A program made the position numbers and the translations under genes. From positions 1 through 34,395 of the forward strand of contig JAPLSS010000776.1 in assembly GCA_026398515.1 (NCBI GenBank): a DNA stretch of 34,395 nt, read 5' to 3'. Numbering within the stretch: position 1 is the first letter of the stretch; the number at the start of each line of letters is the position of its first letter. Source of the stretch: Candidatus Sumerlaeota bacterium (GTDB lineage Bacteria > Sumerlaeota > Sumerlaeia > JAPLSS01). This document shows positions 17,953 through 25,650 of this stretch, one piece after another. Below the pieces are notes generated by a model. That model had not been told where the DNA came from. It worked only from the letters and a program-made list of their open reading frames with translations, and ran no database searches.

Positions 17953-19779
17953 TCAATCCGTCGTGTCGAAACGCAGCGAGGCCGCGCCCCATTCGTCCTT
18001 GGTGAAGACCTCGAGCGCGCCGGCGGCCGGCAGCGTCTTCTCGGACTTCACCACGCCGATGGCCCGCGCCAGGTTGTTCACCATGTCGGTCATGTCCGCC
18101 GGCGCGTCGATGGAGCGCATGCCGCCGGCCTCCACGCCTTTCGACAGCGACTCCATCTTCAGCGGCTTGGCGCTGACGATGGCCTTGACGAATTCGCGCC
18201 CGGTGGGCTTCATGACCTGAAGGTCGTATTTGTCCGGCTGCGGAAGGACAATGTCCTTTTGCGCCTCGATCTGGCCGTCGGCGGCATACTGGTTGGGAAA
18301 GAGAACGTGCAGGCCGCCCTGGCAGTCGATGTTGACCAGCGAGAGATAGCCCGCCTTTTCCGACCGCACGATGAACTGCACCTTCTCGCCGAGGCGCAGG
18401 CGCGTGCCGCCCGATCCCAGGCGCACGGCCACCTTGTAGGGCGATTGCGGGTTCTCCATCCGTTGCAGGTTTTGGACGGCGTAGATGCGCTTGAGTTCGT
18501 CCACGAGCGGCTTGAGGCCCGCGGCGTCGAGCTGCGGCACGGTCATGCGCGTGGTGACCGGGCCGCCGGGGATCGCGGTCCCGACGGTGGCCGGCGCGCC
18601 TTTCTGGTAGAAGACCACCGCGTCGCATTCGGGTTTGGCCGGATCGGTCAGAGTCAGGAAGGGCTGCGCGCCCAACTGCGCCTTGAGCGCCGATTCCGTC
18701 GGCTCGTCCTTGCCGTCCTGCCGTCCCTCCAACTCGCCGAGCGACACGAGGCGGACGCGCAGCTGCCCGACCGTCTCGGTTTGTTGTGGAATCTGCACGC
18801 CGGAATCATACGGCTTGACCGGCGCGGGCGCCGCGTCGAAGGCGCGCAGCAGCGGCTTGTCCAGGAGAGGCTCCGCGGATTCGACGGACGGCAGCTGGCG
18901 GTTGCCCTCGATGACGATGGGTTGTTCGAGAAGCGACTTGATGTCGCGATACGTCGCCGGCTTGGTCGGGTCCAGCGTCTCGCCGCTGAGCGCCTTGACC
19001 AGCTTGACGGTGAGCGCGCCGTGCTCCTCGGTCTTGCCCTTGATCTCAAACGGCATTTCCCGCGCGCGCTCGTCGGGCTGGCAGGCGGCGATGAGAGTGG
19101 CGGCGCCTTGGTCTTCCGCGCCGCGGAAGTCGCGGTACCAGACTTCGCCGAGGGGAGTGGGCTGGACCGGGTCGTCGATCCCGCGCGTCCCGGCGCCCGG
19201 CTCGATCATCGGAATGTAGCGGGCATGGACCTTGGGATCCGCGACAAATTCCAGGCCACGCAAGCCCGTGCCGGAATGGCAGCAGTCGAAGATGGCGACG
19301 AACTCGCGGCCCGCCATCTCCGCGGCCCACTGGCCCAGTTCGTCGTCAATGACGCAGTTCTCGAATCCCTTCGCCTCGGTTCGCTGGCAGTCCGAGGGGA
19401 CGATGAACTCGTCCAGTTGGTCGGCTTCGTCGCCGTTGGTGTCGGGGATTTGCGAGCCATGGCCGCTGAAGTAGAAGACGGCCGTATCGCCCGCCTTCGT
19501 GCCCTGAATGAGAACCGTGCGGAACGCTTGGCGGATGCCGTCGGCGGTGGCCTGGCGGTCGAGCAGCAGGTGAACGTTGTCCTTGGCGAAGGCGAATCGC
19601 TCGATCAGCAGTTCGGCCATGAGCCGCGCGTCGTTCGTGCAGCCTTCGAGGGTCCATTGGGGGTTGTGGATGTACTCGTTGACTCCGACGAGCAGAGCAT
19701 AGCGTTCGGCATGGGCCGCGCCGCCGAAGGCGAGGGCGAAGACGAAAAGCAGGCAGAGAATTGCGCGTCGTCGTTTCAT
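17953..19779 (-). CDS. Exported metacaspase (peptidase C14) with C-terminal DUF4384 domain
   Basis: A 608-residue protein with a signal peptide (residues 1-24, ending AAHA). Residues 26-235 are a caspase-fold p20-like domain of metacaspase type. It starts YALLVGVNEY, carries the catalytic histidine in FSGHGS (H107), acidic residues DEADQLDE (117-124) and DDEL (145-148) typical of metacaspases, and the catalytic cysteine in DCCHSG (C167). Such enzymes cleave after Arg or Lys. A linker follows, then a DUF4384 domain at about 448-540 (GEKVQFIVRSEKAGYLSLVN ... LFPN). Start chosen at ATG 19779; an ATG at 19788 would sit too close to the ribosome site. It is the last gene of a same-strand cluster with three other DUF4384 proteins. 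Being exported is unusual for a defence-type caspase. Substrate unknown. Confidence 0.9.
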   Translation of the reverse strand: MKRRRAILCLLFVFALAFGGAAHAERYALLVGVNEYIHNPQWTLEGCTNDARLMAELLIERFAFAKDNVHLLLDRQATADGIRQAFRTVLIQGTKAGDTAVFYFSGHGSQIPDTNGDEADQLDEFIVPSDCQRTEAKGFENCVIDDELGQWAAEMAGREFVAIFDCCHSGTGLRGLEFVADPKVHARYIPMIEPGAGTRGIDDPVQPTPLGEVWYRDFRGAEDQGAATLIAACQPDERAREMPFEIKGKTEEHGALTVKLVKALSGETLDPTKPATYRDIKSLLEQPIVIEGNRQLPSVESAEPLLDKPLLRAFDAAPAPVKPYDSGVQIPQQTETVGQLRVRLVSLGELEGRQDGKDEPTESALKAQLGAQPFLTLTDPAKPECDAVVFYQKGAPATVGTAIPGGPVTTRMTVPQLDAAGLKPLVDELKRIYAVQNLQRMENPQSPYKVAVRLGSGGTRLRLGEKVQFIVRSEKAGYLSLVNIDCQGGLHVLFPNQYAADGQIEAQKDIVLPQPDKYDLQVMKPTGREFVKAIVSAKPLKMESLSKGVEAGGMRSIDAPADMTDMVNNLARAIGVVKSEKTLPAAGALEVFTKDEWGAASLRFDTTD

Positions 19780-19848
19780 TTCAGGCATCTTCCTTCCGTG
19801 TGCTCGCAAAGCCCGTAAGCCACCCTGCGCGAAGCGCCTTGGAGACCC

Positions 19849-19960
19849 ATGGCGGCATAGGTTTTGCCGGATCAACCCCGGACAGGAGGTTTTCCACGGA
19901 TGGGCGCAAAACCTATGCCGCCATATAAGTGCGCCGCCAGAGCGAAGCGGCGACGGCGCA
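19849..19960. repeat. Inverted repeat plus hairpin between cluster genes
   Basis: A perfect 19-bp inverted pair (19849-19867 and 19906-19924) is followed by a hairpin whose arms are GTGCGCCG at 19929-19936 and CGGCGCAC at 19953-19960 (region also rich in CGAAGCG words). This sits in the 292-bp gap between the lipoprotein gene and the metacaspase gene, so the metacaspase may be separated transcriptionally from the genes upstream of it. Confidence 0.75.
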
Positions 19961-20071
19961 CTCCAAGAAGGGCTAAAGCGATGTCTTATGACAAGCAACG
20001 CAGGGGCGGCGCGTCGCGCGCCGCCCCTGACAGAGTCGCCCTGGGACCCTTCTTCCAGCCGCGATCATCCG

Positions 20072-20662
20072 TTACCGATGCTGCAGGCCGACCTCGGCGA
20101 AGAGGAATTCCGGCGGTTCCTTCGACATGATCGTGTACTGGGTATACTGCTCCTTCACCGTCTTGGTCAGGGTGTAATCGCCGGTCATCGACCCCTTGAC
20201 TTTGTCGAGGGCCTTGGCGATCTCCTCCGACGGCGGGTCCTGTTTGTCGATCAGGTCGGTGAGCGCATCGGTCTTGTGCTTCGAGATGATCACGTAGAGC
20301 CATTCCGTGCCGGGCGTGTCGCCGAACTTCAGCCACTCGGTTTCCTTATAAGGGATGCGGACGGGCTGGCCGGTTTTCACTTCGTACGGCTCCATGCCCG
20401 ACGGCGACCGGGGAAACAGCGAGTGGTACTCGCCGCTGGAGCCTCGGTGGAACACGTAGCAGAAGCCGCTGAACGCCGGAGTGACCAGCAGGCGCATCTG
20501 GTCGCCGGTGCGGAATTCGAGCTTGTCCGGCGAGATGGCGGCCTCGGGCCTCTTGTCGATGGCCACGGCCACTCTCGTCGAGAGCTTCTGGCCGCACCCC
20601 GTCAGCGACAGCGACGCCGCGGCGACCGCCGCCAGGACGAACATGGAGCCCCGCCGTGTCAC
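20072..20662 (-). CDS. DUF4384 lipoprotein
   Basis: A 196-residue protein with a lipoprotein signal: basic MTRRGSM, hydrophobic core and lipobox SLTGC (Cys at residue 22), so it should be lipid-anchored in the envelope. The rest is a DUF4384-type beta domain with the recognisable pattern RTGDQMRLLVTPAFSGFCYV, then HSLFP and a polyproline-free acidic helix (about 135-160). The start is taken as GTG at 20662, which overlaps the stop of the preceding gene by four bases (GTGA) and implies translational coupling; ATG at 20644 would remove the arginines from the signal. Role unknown. It is coupled with one DUF4384 gene and followed by the metacaspase. Confidence 0.8.
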   Translation of the reverse strand: MTRRGSMFVLAAVAAASLSLTGCGQKLSTRVAVAIDKRPEAAISPDKLEFRTGDQMRLLVTPAFSGFCYVFHRGSSGEYHSLFPRSPSGMEPYEVKTGQPVRIPYKETEWLKFGDTPGTEWLYVIISKHKTDALTDLIDKQDPPSEEIAKALDKVKGSMTGDYTLTKTVKEQYTQYTIMSKEPPEFLFAEVGLQHR

Positions 20663-21417
20663 GGAACATGCTTCAATTCGATCTGGTGAATCAGGATCGG
20701 CGACTGGGTCACGACGTAGCCCACCGACGGCTCCTGATGGTTCTCCTCGCCTTCGAAGCTTTCGGATTCGAAGTACAGGTCGCGCTTGCCCCCTTCGCCC
20801 TTCTTGGTCTCCGAGGTCACGGTTTGCCAGCCGTTGTCGTCGACGTTGGAGTTTTCGTCCGTACGAAGGGTGTTGAGGGAATCGATCGGCTTGGGCGCCA
20901 GGAAGATGTAGAGTTCCTCCTTGCCGGTCTTCTTGTCGAACTTGAACCAGCCCTTGTCCTGGCCGACGCGCGGCGGAATGGTCACCTCGGTGTACTTCTT
21001 GATCTTGTTGCGGCCTTCGTTGATGCGCGGATCGGGGAAGAGCTGCACGCCCTTGCTGGAGGCGCCCTTGTGATAGATGTAGAGATAGCCGTCGATGTTG
21101 CTTTCAAAGACAAAGCGGATGCTGTCGCCAGTGCTGAATTTGAACCGGTCCGTCACCGTGCGGATGTCGCCGTCGAGGTCCTTCAGGATGATCTTGTAGC
21201 GCAGGCCGATGCGCGGCGGGGCGCCCGGCTGCGATCCGCCGGATTCGTAGTACAGGTCCTTGGCTTGCTGCCCCGACGCGGCGGCGGCGGGCTTGCCCTT
21301 GGCCTCCCCGGCTTTCTTCTCGGCGGCGCCGGTCCACTGGGCGGCCAGCAGCAACACGCCGGCGAAGAGGGCGAGGCCCAGCAGGATTGGACGATACGAC
21401 ATGGATCTTGGCTTCAT
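20659..21417 (-). CDS. Exported DUF4384 protein (paralogue 1)
   Basis: A 252-residue protein with an N-terminal hydrophobic segment (about residues 9-31, preceded by MKPRSMSYR), either a signal peptide or an anchor. A DUF4384 core lies at about 85-195: FKFSTGDSIRFVFESNIDGY, then YIYHKG, QLFPDPR and LYIFLAPK. Two short motifs flank the core, KDLYYES (about 53-59) and RDLYFES (about 213-219); the neighbouring paralogue has the same arrangement. ATG at 21417 is supported by AAAGGGG eight bases upstream. Its stop overlaps the start of the lipoprotein gene. No enzyme motif is seen; a structural or binding role is the simplest guess, but function is unknown. Confidence 0.8.
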   Translation of the reverse strand: MKPRSMSYRPILLGLALFAGVLLLAAQWTGAAEKKAGEAKGKPAAAASGQQAKDLYYESGGSQPGAPPRIGLRYKIILKDLDGDIRTVTDRFKFSTGDSIRFVFESNIDGYLYIYHKGASSKGVQLFPDPRINEGRNKIKKYTEVTIPPRVGQDKGWFKFDKKTGKEELYIFLAPKPIDSLNTLRTDENSNVDDNGWQTVTSETKKGEGGKRDLYFESESFEGEENHQEPSVGYVVTQSPILIHQIELKHVP

Positions 21418-21507
21418 CGCAATATCCCCTTTCGTTCGATTCGTCATCGGGCGGGACGATCCCTGCCCGGGCGGGACGGTCCGCGTGCGACGATCCGTCC
21501 GCTCTCC

Positions 21508-22293
21508 TTACGCCTCATGTTTGAGCGTCAGATAGATGGTGATGGGCTCATGGAATCCCTCGGAGCTTTCGTCGGTCACGTAGTTGCCGGGCGTCTCGCC
21601 GGGGCCGGGATTTTCGTCCTGCTCCAGCACGAGATCGCGGCTGTTCGCGCCTTTCTTGCCGAAGACCTTGCCCTTGTTGGCGAGTTTGTCCCAGACCTTC
21701 TTCTGGTCCGTGCTCAGGTCAAACGCGCGCGATCCCTGGGCTTTGCTTTGCGCGTCGGCGATGTCCTCGAACTCCTGAATCTTCTCCGGGGACAGGACGA
21801 GGCACAGTTCCTCGTCGCCGGGTTCGCCTTTGAATTGGAACGCGCCTTTTTCCGTCGGCATGGTGCGGGTCTGGCGCGCCTTGACGAAGTTCTCCCGGCC
21901 GGCGGGCCCGGGATACAGCATGGTCACATCGCCGGACGTGCCCTTGTTGACCAGGTAGCAGTACGCGTTGACGTTGGCGGCAAACTTGAAGACGACCTTG
22001 TCGCCGGTGTGGAACGTCTCCTCGTCGGTGTCGGTGACGTAGTCCAGGTCCTTCTTGCCCTTCTCGTCTTCCTGCGTCCAGCGCTCGACCCAGAACTTCA
22101 CGGTCGGCTTGACCTGATCGGGCGGCGTGTCTTGATCCAGGTAGAGGTCCTTGTTGTGATGCTTGGTTTCCTTGCTCTTGCCCTCGGCGGCGGATTTCCC
22201 GCCTCCGCTCGGCGCCGCGCCCGCCAGCGCCGCGGCCAGCAGGAACAGACCAACGTGCAAACCTGCCTGGGTCCACCCTTTGCGGAACATCAT
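21508..22293 (-). CDS. Exported DUF4384 protein (paralogue 2)
   Basis: A 261-residue protein with a signal peptide (about residues 1-27, ending AGAA). The DUF4384 core at about 85-185 reads FHTGDKVVFKFAANVNAYCY, then LVNKGTSGD, MLYPGP and LCLVLSPEK. Like paralogue 1, twin motifs flank the core: KDLYLDQD near residue 48 and RDLVLEQD near 218, and both proteins end in a similar KH-containing tail (LKHEA versus LKHVP), so the two genes arose by duplication. A strong ribosome site (AAGGAGG) precedes tandem ATGs at 22293 and 22290. It lies 90 bp upstream of paralogue 1 and is probably the first gene of that sub-operon. Function unknown. Confidence 0.8.
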   Translation of the reverse strand: MMFRKGWTQAGLHVGLFLLAAALAGAAPSGGGKSAAEGKSKETKHHNKDLYLDQDTPPDQVKPTVKFWVERWTQEDEKGKKDLDYVTDTDEETFHTGDKVVFKFAANVNAYCYLVNKGTSGDVTMLYPGPAGRENFVKARQTRTMPTEKGAFQFKGEPGDEELCLVLSPEKIQEFEDIADAQSKAQGSRAFDLSTDQKKVWDKLANKGKVFGKKGANSRDLVLEQDENPGPGETPGNYVTDESSEGFHEPITIYLTLKHEA

Positions 22294-22458
22294 CGCATGC
22301 CCCTCCTTTTGTGTGGTTGCGGATTGCTGCTATCCGATGTCGCCGGCGTCAGGAAATCTTGCCGGGAAAAATCCGTGCGCCAACGATGACCGGGCGCGAT
22401 GAAACTTGCAACGCCGATTTTCTCCATCGGGGGAGAGACTCGACGCGCCGAAACGCCG

Positions 22459-22680
22459 CTACTCCTTTCGCCGCCCCGCTCGCACGAATCGCACGATTTC
22501 CTCGCGACTCAGGCCGAGATCCAGCCCCGGAACATCGAGCGGAGAGCGCGTCGCGGAATCCGGGCGAAGAACGAACACCTGCCCGTCTTTTCGGCGGATC
22601 CGAACCGCGCCTTCGCGCCGGGCTTTTTCCAATACTGTGGCCAGCTGCTGCCTAGCCTCGGAATACGTAAAGACCCTCAT
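22459..22680 (-). CDS. Phd/YefM-type antitoxin
   Basis: A 73-residue protein with the N-terminal DNA-binding pattern of Phd/YefM antitoxins: FTYSEARQQLATVLEKARRE followed by RIRRKDGQVFVL. The C-terminal part (SRSPLDV-like to RAGRRKE, about residues 45-73) would wrap the toxin. It normally neutralises its PIN partner and represses the operon. The start ATG at 22680 overlaps the toxin stop by four bases (ATGA), so it is translated by coupling and is the second gene, the reverse of the usual antitoxin-first order. Confidence 0.85.
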   Translation of the reverse strand: MRVFTYSEARQQLATVLEKARREGAVRIRRKDGQVFVLRPDSATRSPLDVPGLDLGLSREEIVRFVRAGRRKE

Positions 22681-23075
22681 AACTTCACCTCGATAACCCG
22701 AATTCCCGCGGAACAAGCCGCCTGAATCAGACCCTTGTCCAGGGCAAGAAGCTCGCATCCCTGACGCTGGGCACATGCCAAAACATAGGCGTCGTACGCA
22801 TAGATCCTGTGCCGGGCAGCGATCTCCAAAGACGTATCGAGGTCGACTTCCACGAATCGTATCGAGATCTGCCGATACACGATCAAGACTTCGAGGGCCT
22901 GCCGCAGAGTAATGCGATTGCGCTTCAGCATGGCAGCCAGCGCGTTCCCGATCTCCCAGTGAACCGAAGCAGGAGCGATGAGATCGGCGCCGCGCGTGCG
23001 CTCGACCAGGGCTTTGCGTTGAGGTTCGCTGGTCAAGACGGCGATGAGCGCGGAAGTATCGACGACGAGCTCCAT
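22677..23075 (-). CDS. PIN-domain toxin (VapC-like ribonuclease)
   Basis: A 132-residue PIN-domain protein, expected to be a magnesium-dependent ribonuclease that cleaves specific RNAs when free of antitoxin. The four conserved acids are visible: D6 (VVDTSAL), E41 (HWEIGNAL), D95 (AYDAYVLA) and D113 (LALDKGL). ATG at 23075 is preferred to an in-frame upstream start at 23093 because AGGTG lies five bases before it and the PIN fold begins directly at MELVVDTSAL. It precedes its antitoxin gene. The pair sits inside the caspase/DUF4384 cluster on the same strand but looks like an independent module with its own operator. Confidence 0.88.
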   Translation of the reverse strand: MELVVDTSALIAVLTSEPQRKALVERTRGADLIAPASVHWEIGNALAAMLKRNRITLRQALEVLIVYRQISIRFVEVDLDTSLEIAARHRIYAYDAYVLACAQRQGCELLALDKGLIQAACSAGIRVIEVKL

Positions 23076-23087
23076 GGCATCACCTAT

Positions 23088-23099
23088 GTACAATTGTAC
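23088..23099. promoter_or_regulatory. Palindromic operator candidate for the toxin-antitoxin pair
   Basis: GTACAATTGTAC is a perfect 12-bp palindrome 12 bp upstream of the toxin start. Phd-type antitoxins bind short palindromes at their own promoters, so this is the likely autoregulatory site. No other perfect palindrome of this AT-rich type was noticed nearby. Confidence 0.6.
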
Positions 23100-23174
23100 G
23101 TAGATTGGGCCCTGCGCGTCTACAACAAAACCCCTGGAAACAGCGCGATCGGTCGCGCTGGCGCGGCAATGAAC

Positions 23175-25250
23175 TCACTCGCTCCGCGCGTAGTAGCCGT
23201 TGAACTCCAGCCCCTTCGTCACCCGGAATTGATAGAACTGATTGGAAAAATAGGCCGCCGACAGCGCCGGGCTCAGCGCGTAGTGGCACTTCATCACGTT
23301 CTTCGACGAAAGCTCCAGAGCGATCTTCGCGCCTTCGGAGTTGGTGTAGCTCAAGCGCTTGCCGTCGGACGACAGGGTCGGCGCGTACGTCTCGACCCCG
23401 GTCGGCAGGGCGGGATTGCGGTTGACGAGGCTCCATTTGCCCCCTTCGCGAGAGATGGCCACCGTGCCCTGCGCGTTGGCCGTCACGATCTGGTTGACGA
23501 AATTCTGGCGGATGGTCGCGCGGAACTGCTGGAGGTCGACTCCGGCCTGCGCGGCGACCTGATCCAGCGGCATGCCTTGATCGCGGAAGAGCTGCTCATA
23601 GAACGCAAGGCAGTCCCTGCCGACGGAATCCGACGTCTTCTCCACGTCCAGCCGCCATACGCCCTCGAACGCGGGCGCGGCGGCCACGGCGGTCTCGGGC
23701 GTCGGCTTGACGGGCGCCGCCGGCGTGGAGACGACCGCGGGGGGCGCGCCGGCGGCTTCCACGGTGAACTCGAGGGAGGAGGGCTCCGAGCGCCCTCCGC
23801 GCGCGTCCTCGGCCCTCACGGTCAGCGTGCGCGGACCCGCCTTGAGTTTCGACATGCGGATCTGGGGCGAAGAGGACTCGGAGTCGGACGACTGTCCATT
23901 GAGACGGTAGCAGTATTTCGCGATGGCGTCGCCGTCCGGATCGCTCGCCACGACTTCGAACAAAACGTCTTCGCCCGCCTGGATGGTCTCCTGCGTCAGG
24001 TTGATGGATTCGATGATCGGCGGCTTGTTGCTCGGCGCCGCCGCGGCGGCGGGCGTGGCGAGGGCCGGCGTGGGGGACGGCGTGGCGGCGGAAGGAGTCT
24101 CTTGCAGCAGTTGGTCGATGTACTGCGGGCGCAACTTGCCGTTCGCGACATCCAACGCCGCTTGCTGGCGGTTGGAGTCTTTCGAGGCCAGCGCCTTCTG
24201 CGCCAGCGCGTGCTGTTCAGCGGTCAGTTTCCCGTCGGCGAACATTTGCGAGAGGGTCTGCGCGGCTTGAATCAACTCCTGCTTTTGCCGCGCGAGTTGA
24301 TCGAGATAGGCGCGGCTGACCGCCAGCGGCAGGTCGCCGGTGGCTTCGCGCAAATCGAAGCGGGGCGATTGCTTCCCGCCCGGCTGCGTGCGGCTCCACT
24401 CCTCGACCTGCTGTTTGACCCACTTCGACAGCGAGGAGGCGGTGATCAACCCGTCGGGGCCGGCCGGGGCGCCGCCGCGCAGGCCCTGCATCAGGAAATA
24501 CGTGAACGCGCCGTGGCCCTGTTCGGGCATCTCGTAACTGAACTGTCCTTGGTCGCAGGACATCAGCACGGCGAAGCCCTCGGCGGTGGAGAAGGCTTTG
24601 GCGAACTGCTCCGACATGCCGCCGCTCAGAGCGCGCTGGCCGTCGTTGGCGACTTTCTCGCGGCAGGCGTCGAAGAACAGCAGCCGGCGCGGCGAGCGGG
24701 AGCCGTTCAGGTAGTCCTCCACGCGCTGGAGCGGAATGGCGGAATCCTCGAGAATCGCGCGCTGGCTGTCTTCAGCCAGCACGTAGCCTTCGATCCCGTG
24801 GGTCGACAGGTCGACGACGAGGCAGCCGTTGGGTCCGGCGGAGTCGGCGGCGAGCTTGATCGCCTTGAGGATGTTCGAGCGGGTGGGGGCGTCCTCGCCG
24901 GTCGCGCCCGTGATCAGCAGGCGCGTGTTCTCCGGCGGCAGGTAGCCGAGTTCGCCGACGAAGCACTCGCGCATGGACTGGGCGTCGGCGGCCGCGTATT
25001 TCAGCGAGACGATCGTGGAATCGCTGGGAAATTGATCGACGCCGACGAAGACGCCGTAGCTTTGCGAACGTTGCGCGGCGTACTTGTCGGGGTTCGATTG
25101 CGCCAGGGGAACCACGCCGATCGCGCGGCTGCCGCCGGACGCCGCTTCGGCCGCTTCCGCGGCCAAGGCGCGCGCGAACGAACCGGACAGGGCGAATGCG
25201 ACAACCAGGGAAGCGCCAAGTCGGGACCGGCGGAAACAGCTAACCTTCAT
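23175..25250 (-). CDS. Exported caspase-like protease (peptidase C14) with Ig/cadherin-like domain
   Basis: A 691-residue protein. Residues 1-31 form a signal peptide (MKVSCFRRSR, then a hydrophobic core to ALAA). Residues 64-260 are a caspase-type p20 fold: YGVFVGVDQF, the catalytic histidine in STHGIEGY (H151, with THG in place of the usual GHG) and the catalytic cysteine in LLFFDACRE (C196). An alpha-helical stretch (about 320-385) follows, then a Pro/Ala/Thr linker and an Ig-, cadherin- or PKD-like beta domain at about 408-495 (PPIIESINLTQETIQAGED ... SDPDGDAI). Residues 520-691 are unassigned. GGAGG seven bases before ATG 25250 supports the start. It is distinct from the metacaspase at 17953 and has no DUF4384 domain. 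Substrate unknown. Confidence 0.88.
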   Translation of the reverse strand: MKVSCFRRSRLGASLVVAFALSGSFARALAAEAAEAASGGSRAIGVVPLAQSNPDKYAAQRSQSYGVFVGVDQFPSDSTIVSLKYAAADAQSMRECFVGELGYLPPENTRLLITGATGEDAPTRSNILKAIKLAADSAGPNGCLVVDLSTHGIEGYVLAEDSQRAILEDSAIPLQRVEDYLNGSRSPRRLLFFDACREKVANDGQRALSGGMSEQFAKAFSTAEGFAVLMSCDQGQFSYEMPEQGHGAFTYFLMQGLRGGAPAGPDGLITASSLSKWVKQQVEEWSRTQPGGKQSPRFDLREATGDLPLAVSRAYLDQLARQKQELIQAAQTLSQMFADGKLTAEQHALAQKALASKDSNRQQAALDVANGKLRPQYIDQLLQETPSAATPSPTPALATPAAAAAPSNKPPIIESINLTQETIQAGEDVLFEVVASDPDGDAIAKYCYRLNGQSSDSESSSPQIRMSKLKAGPRTLTVRAEDARGGRSEPSSLEFTVEAAGAPPAVVSTPAAPVKPTPETAVAAAPAFEGVWRLDVEKTSDSVGRDCLAFYEQLFRDQGMPLDQVAAQAGVDLQQFRATIRQNFVNQIVTANAQGTVAISREGGKWSLVNRNPALPTGVETYAPTLSSDGKRLSYTNSEGAKIALELSSKNVMKCHYALSPALSAAYFSNQFYQFRVTKGLEFNGYYARSE

Positions 25251-25430
25251 CGCGTGTCCTCCCCTCGGGCGGCGAGCCGCGCCCTTGCGAAGAAGCAGAC
25301 TTCAATGCGTCCAAATGTTCGATCCTGAAATGCGAAATCACTTTAACGCAAAGCGCGCCAGGGATGCAATGAATTCGAGCATCACGATAGGGGTAGGAAG
25401 AGCGCATTGATTTGCGCCCCCCCTCCCTCC

Positions 25431-25463
25431 GAACCGCACGTGCGGTTCTCCCGCATCCGGCTC
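25431..25463 (-). ncRNA. Group II intron domain V
   Basis: A 33-nt hairpin on the minus strand starting GAGCCGGATGCGG and ending CGTGCGGTTC. It contains the AGC catalytic triad and the two-stem, bulged form of domain V, the best conserved part of group II introns. Followed by a G-rich linker and the domain VI-like stem (GCGCA / TGCGC at about 25401-25417). Confidence 0.8.
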
Positions 25464-25518
25464 TCCAGTTGAGGGTTGGCCGCCAGGCGGGTCGACCGGC
25501 GGCGGCGCGGGCGGCCCC

Positions 25519-25650
25519 AAGGGAGAACAGCCCGCGCGCAGCAAAGTAGGCGTTGGGCCAGCGTTGGGGGTCGGCTCCGCGGGCGCGGCCTTGGAGTTTG
25601 CGTCGCTTGCGCAGGATGCCGCGCAGGCGGCTCTTCGGCTGCTCCAGCAT
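25519..25650 (-). pseudogene. Remnant of group II intron reverse transcriptase/maturase C-terminus
   Basis: The minus-strand frame reads RLRGILRKRRKLQGRARG and then RWPNAYFAARGLFSL, the characteristic end of class C intron reverse transcriptases (thumb/DNA-binding tail). The polymerase motifs, including the YADD box, are absent, and the frame lacks the normal stop before domain V. It is therefore only the last 40-45 residues of a 400-residue protein. Confidence 0.75.

Noticed and set aside
22809-25328. 839-codon open frame antisense to the second caspase gene
   Set aside because: Arg/Gly/Ala-rich translation with no domain; a typical high-GC shadow of the real minus-strand gene. The same applies to long antisense frames over nrdJ (4367-5947, 6089-7591), the metacaspase (17929-19818) and the DUF4384 genes (20656-22389).
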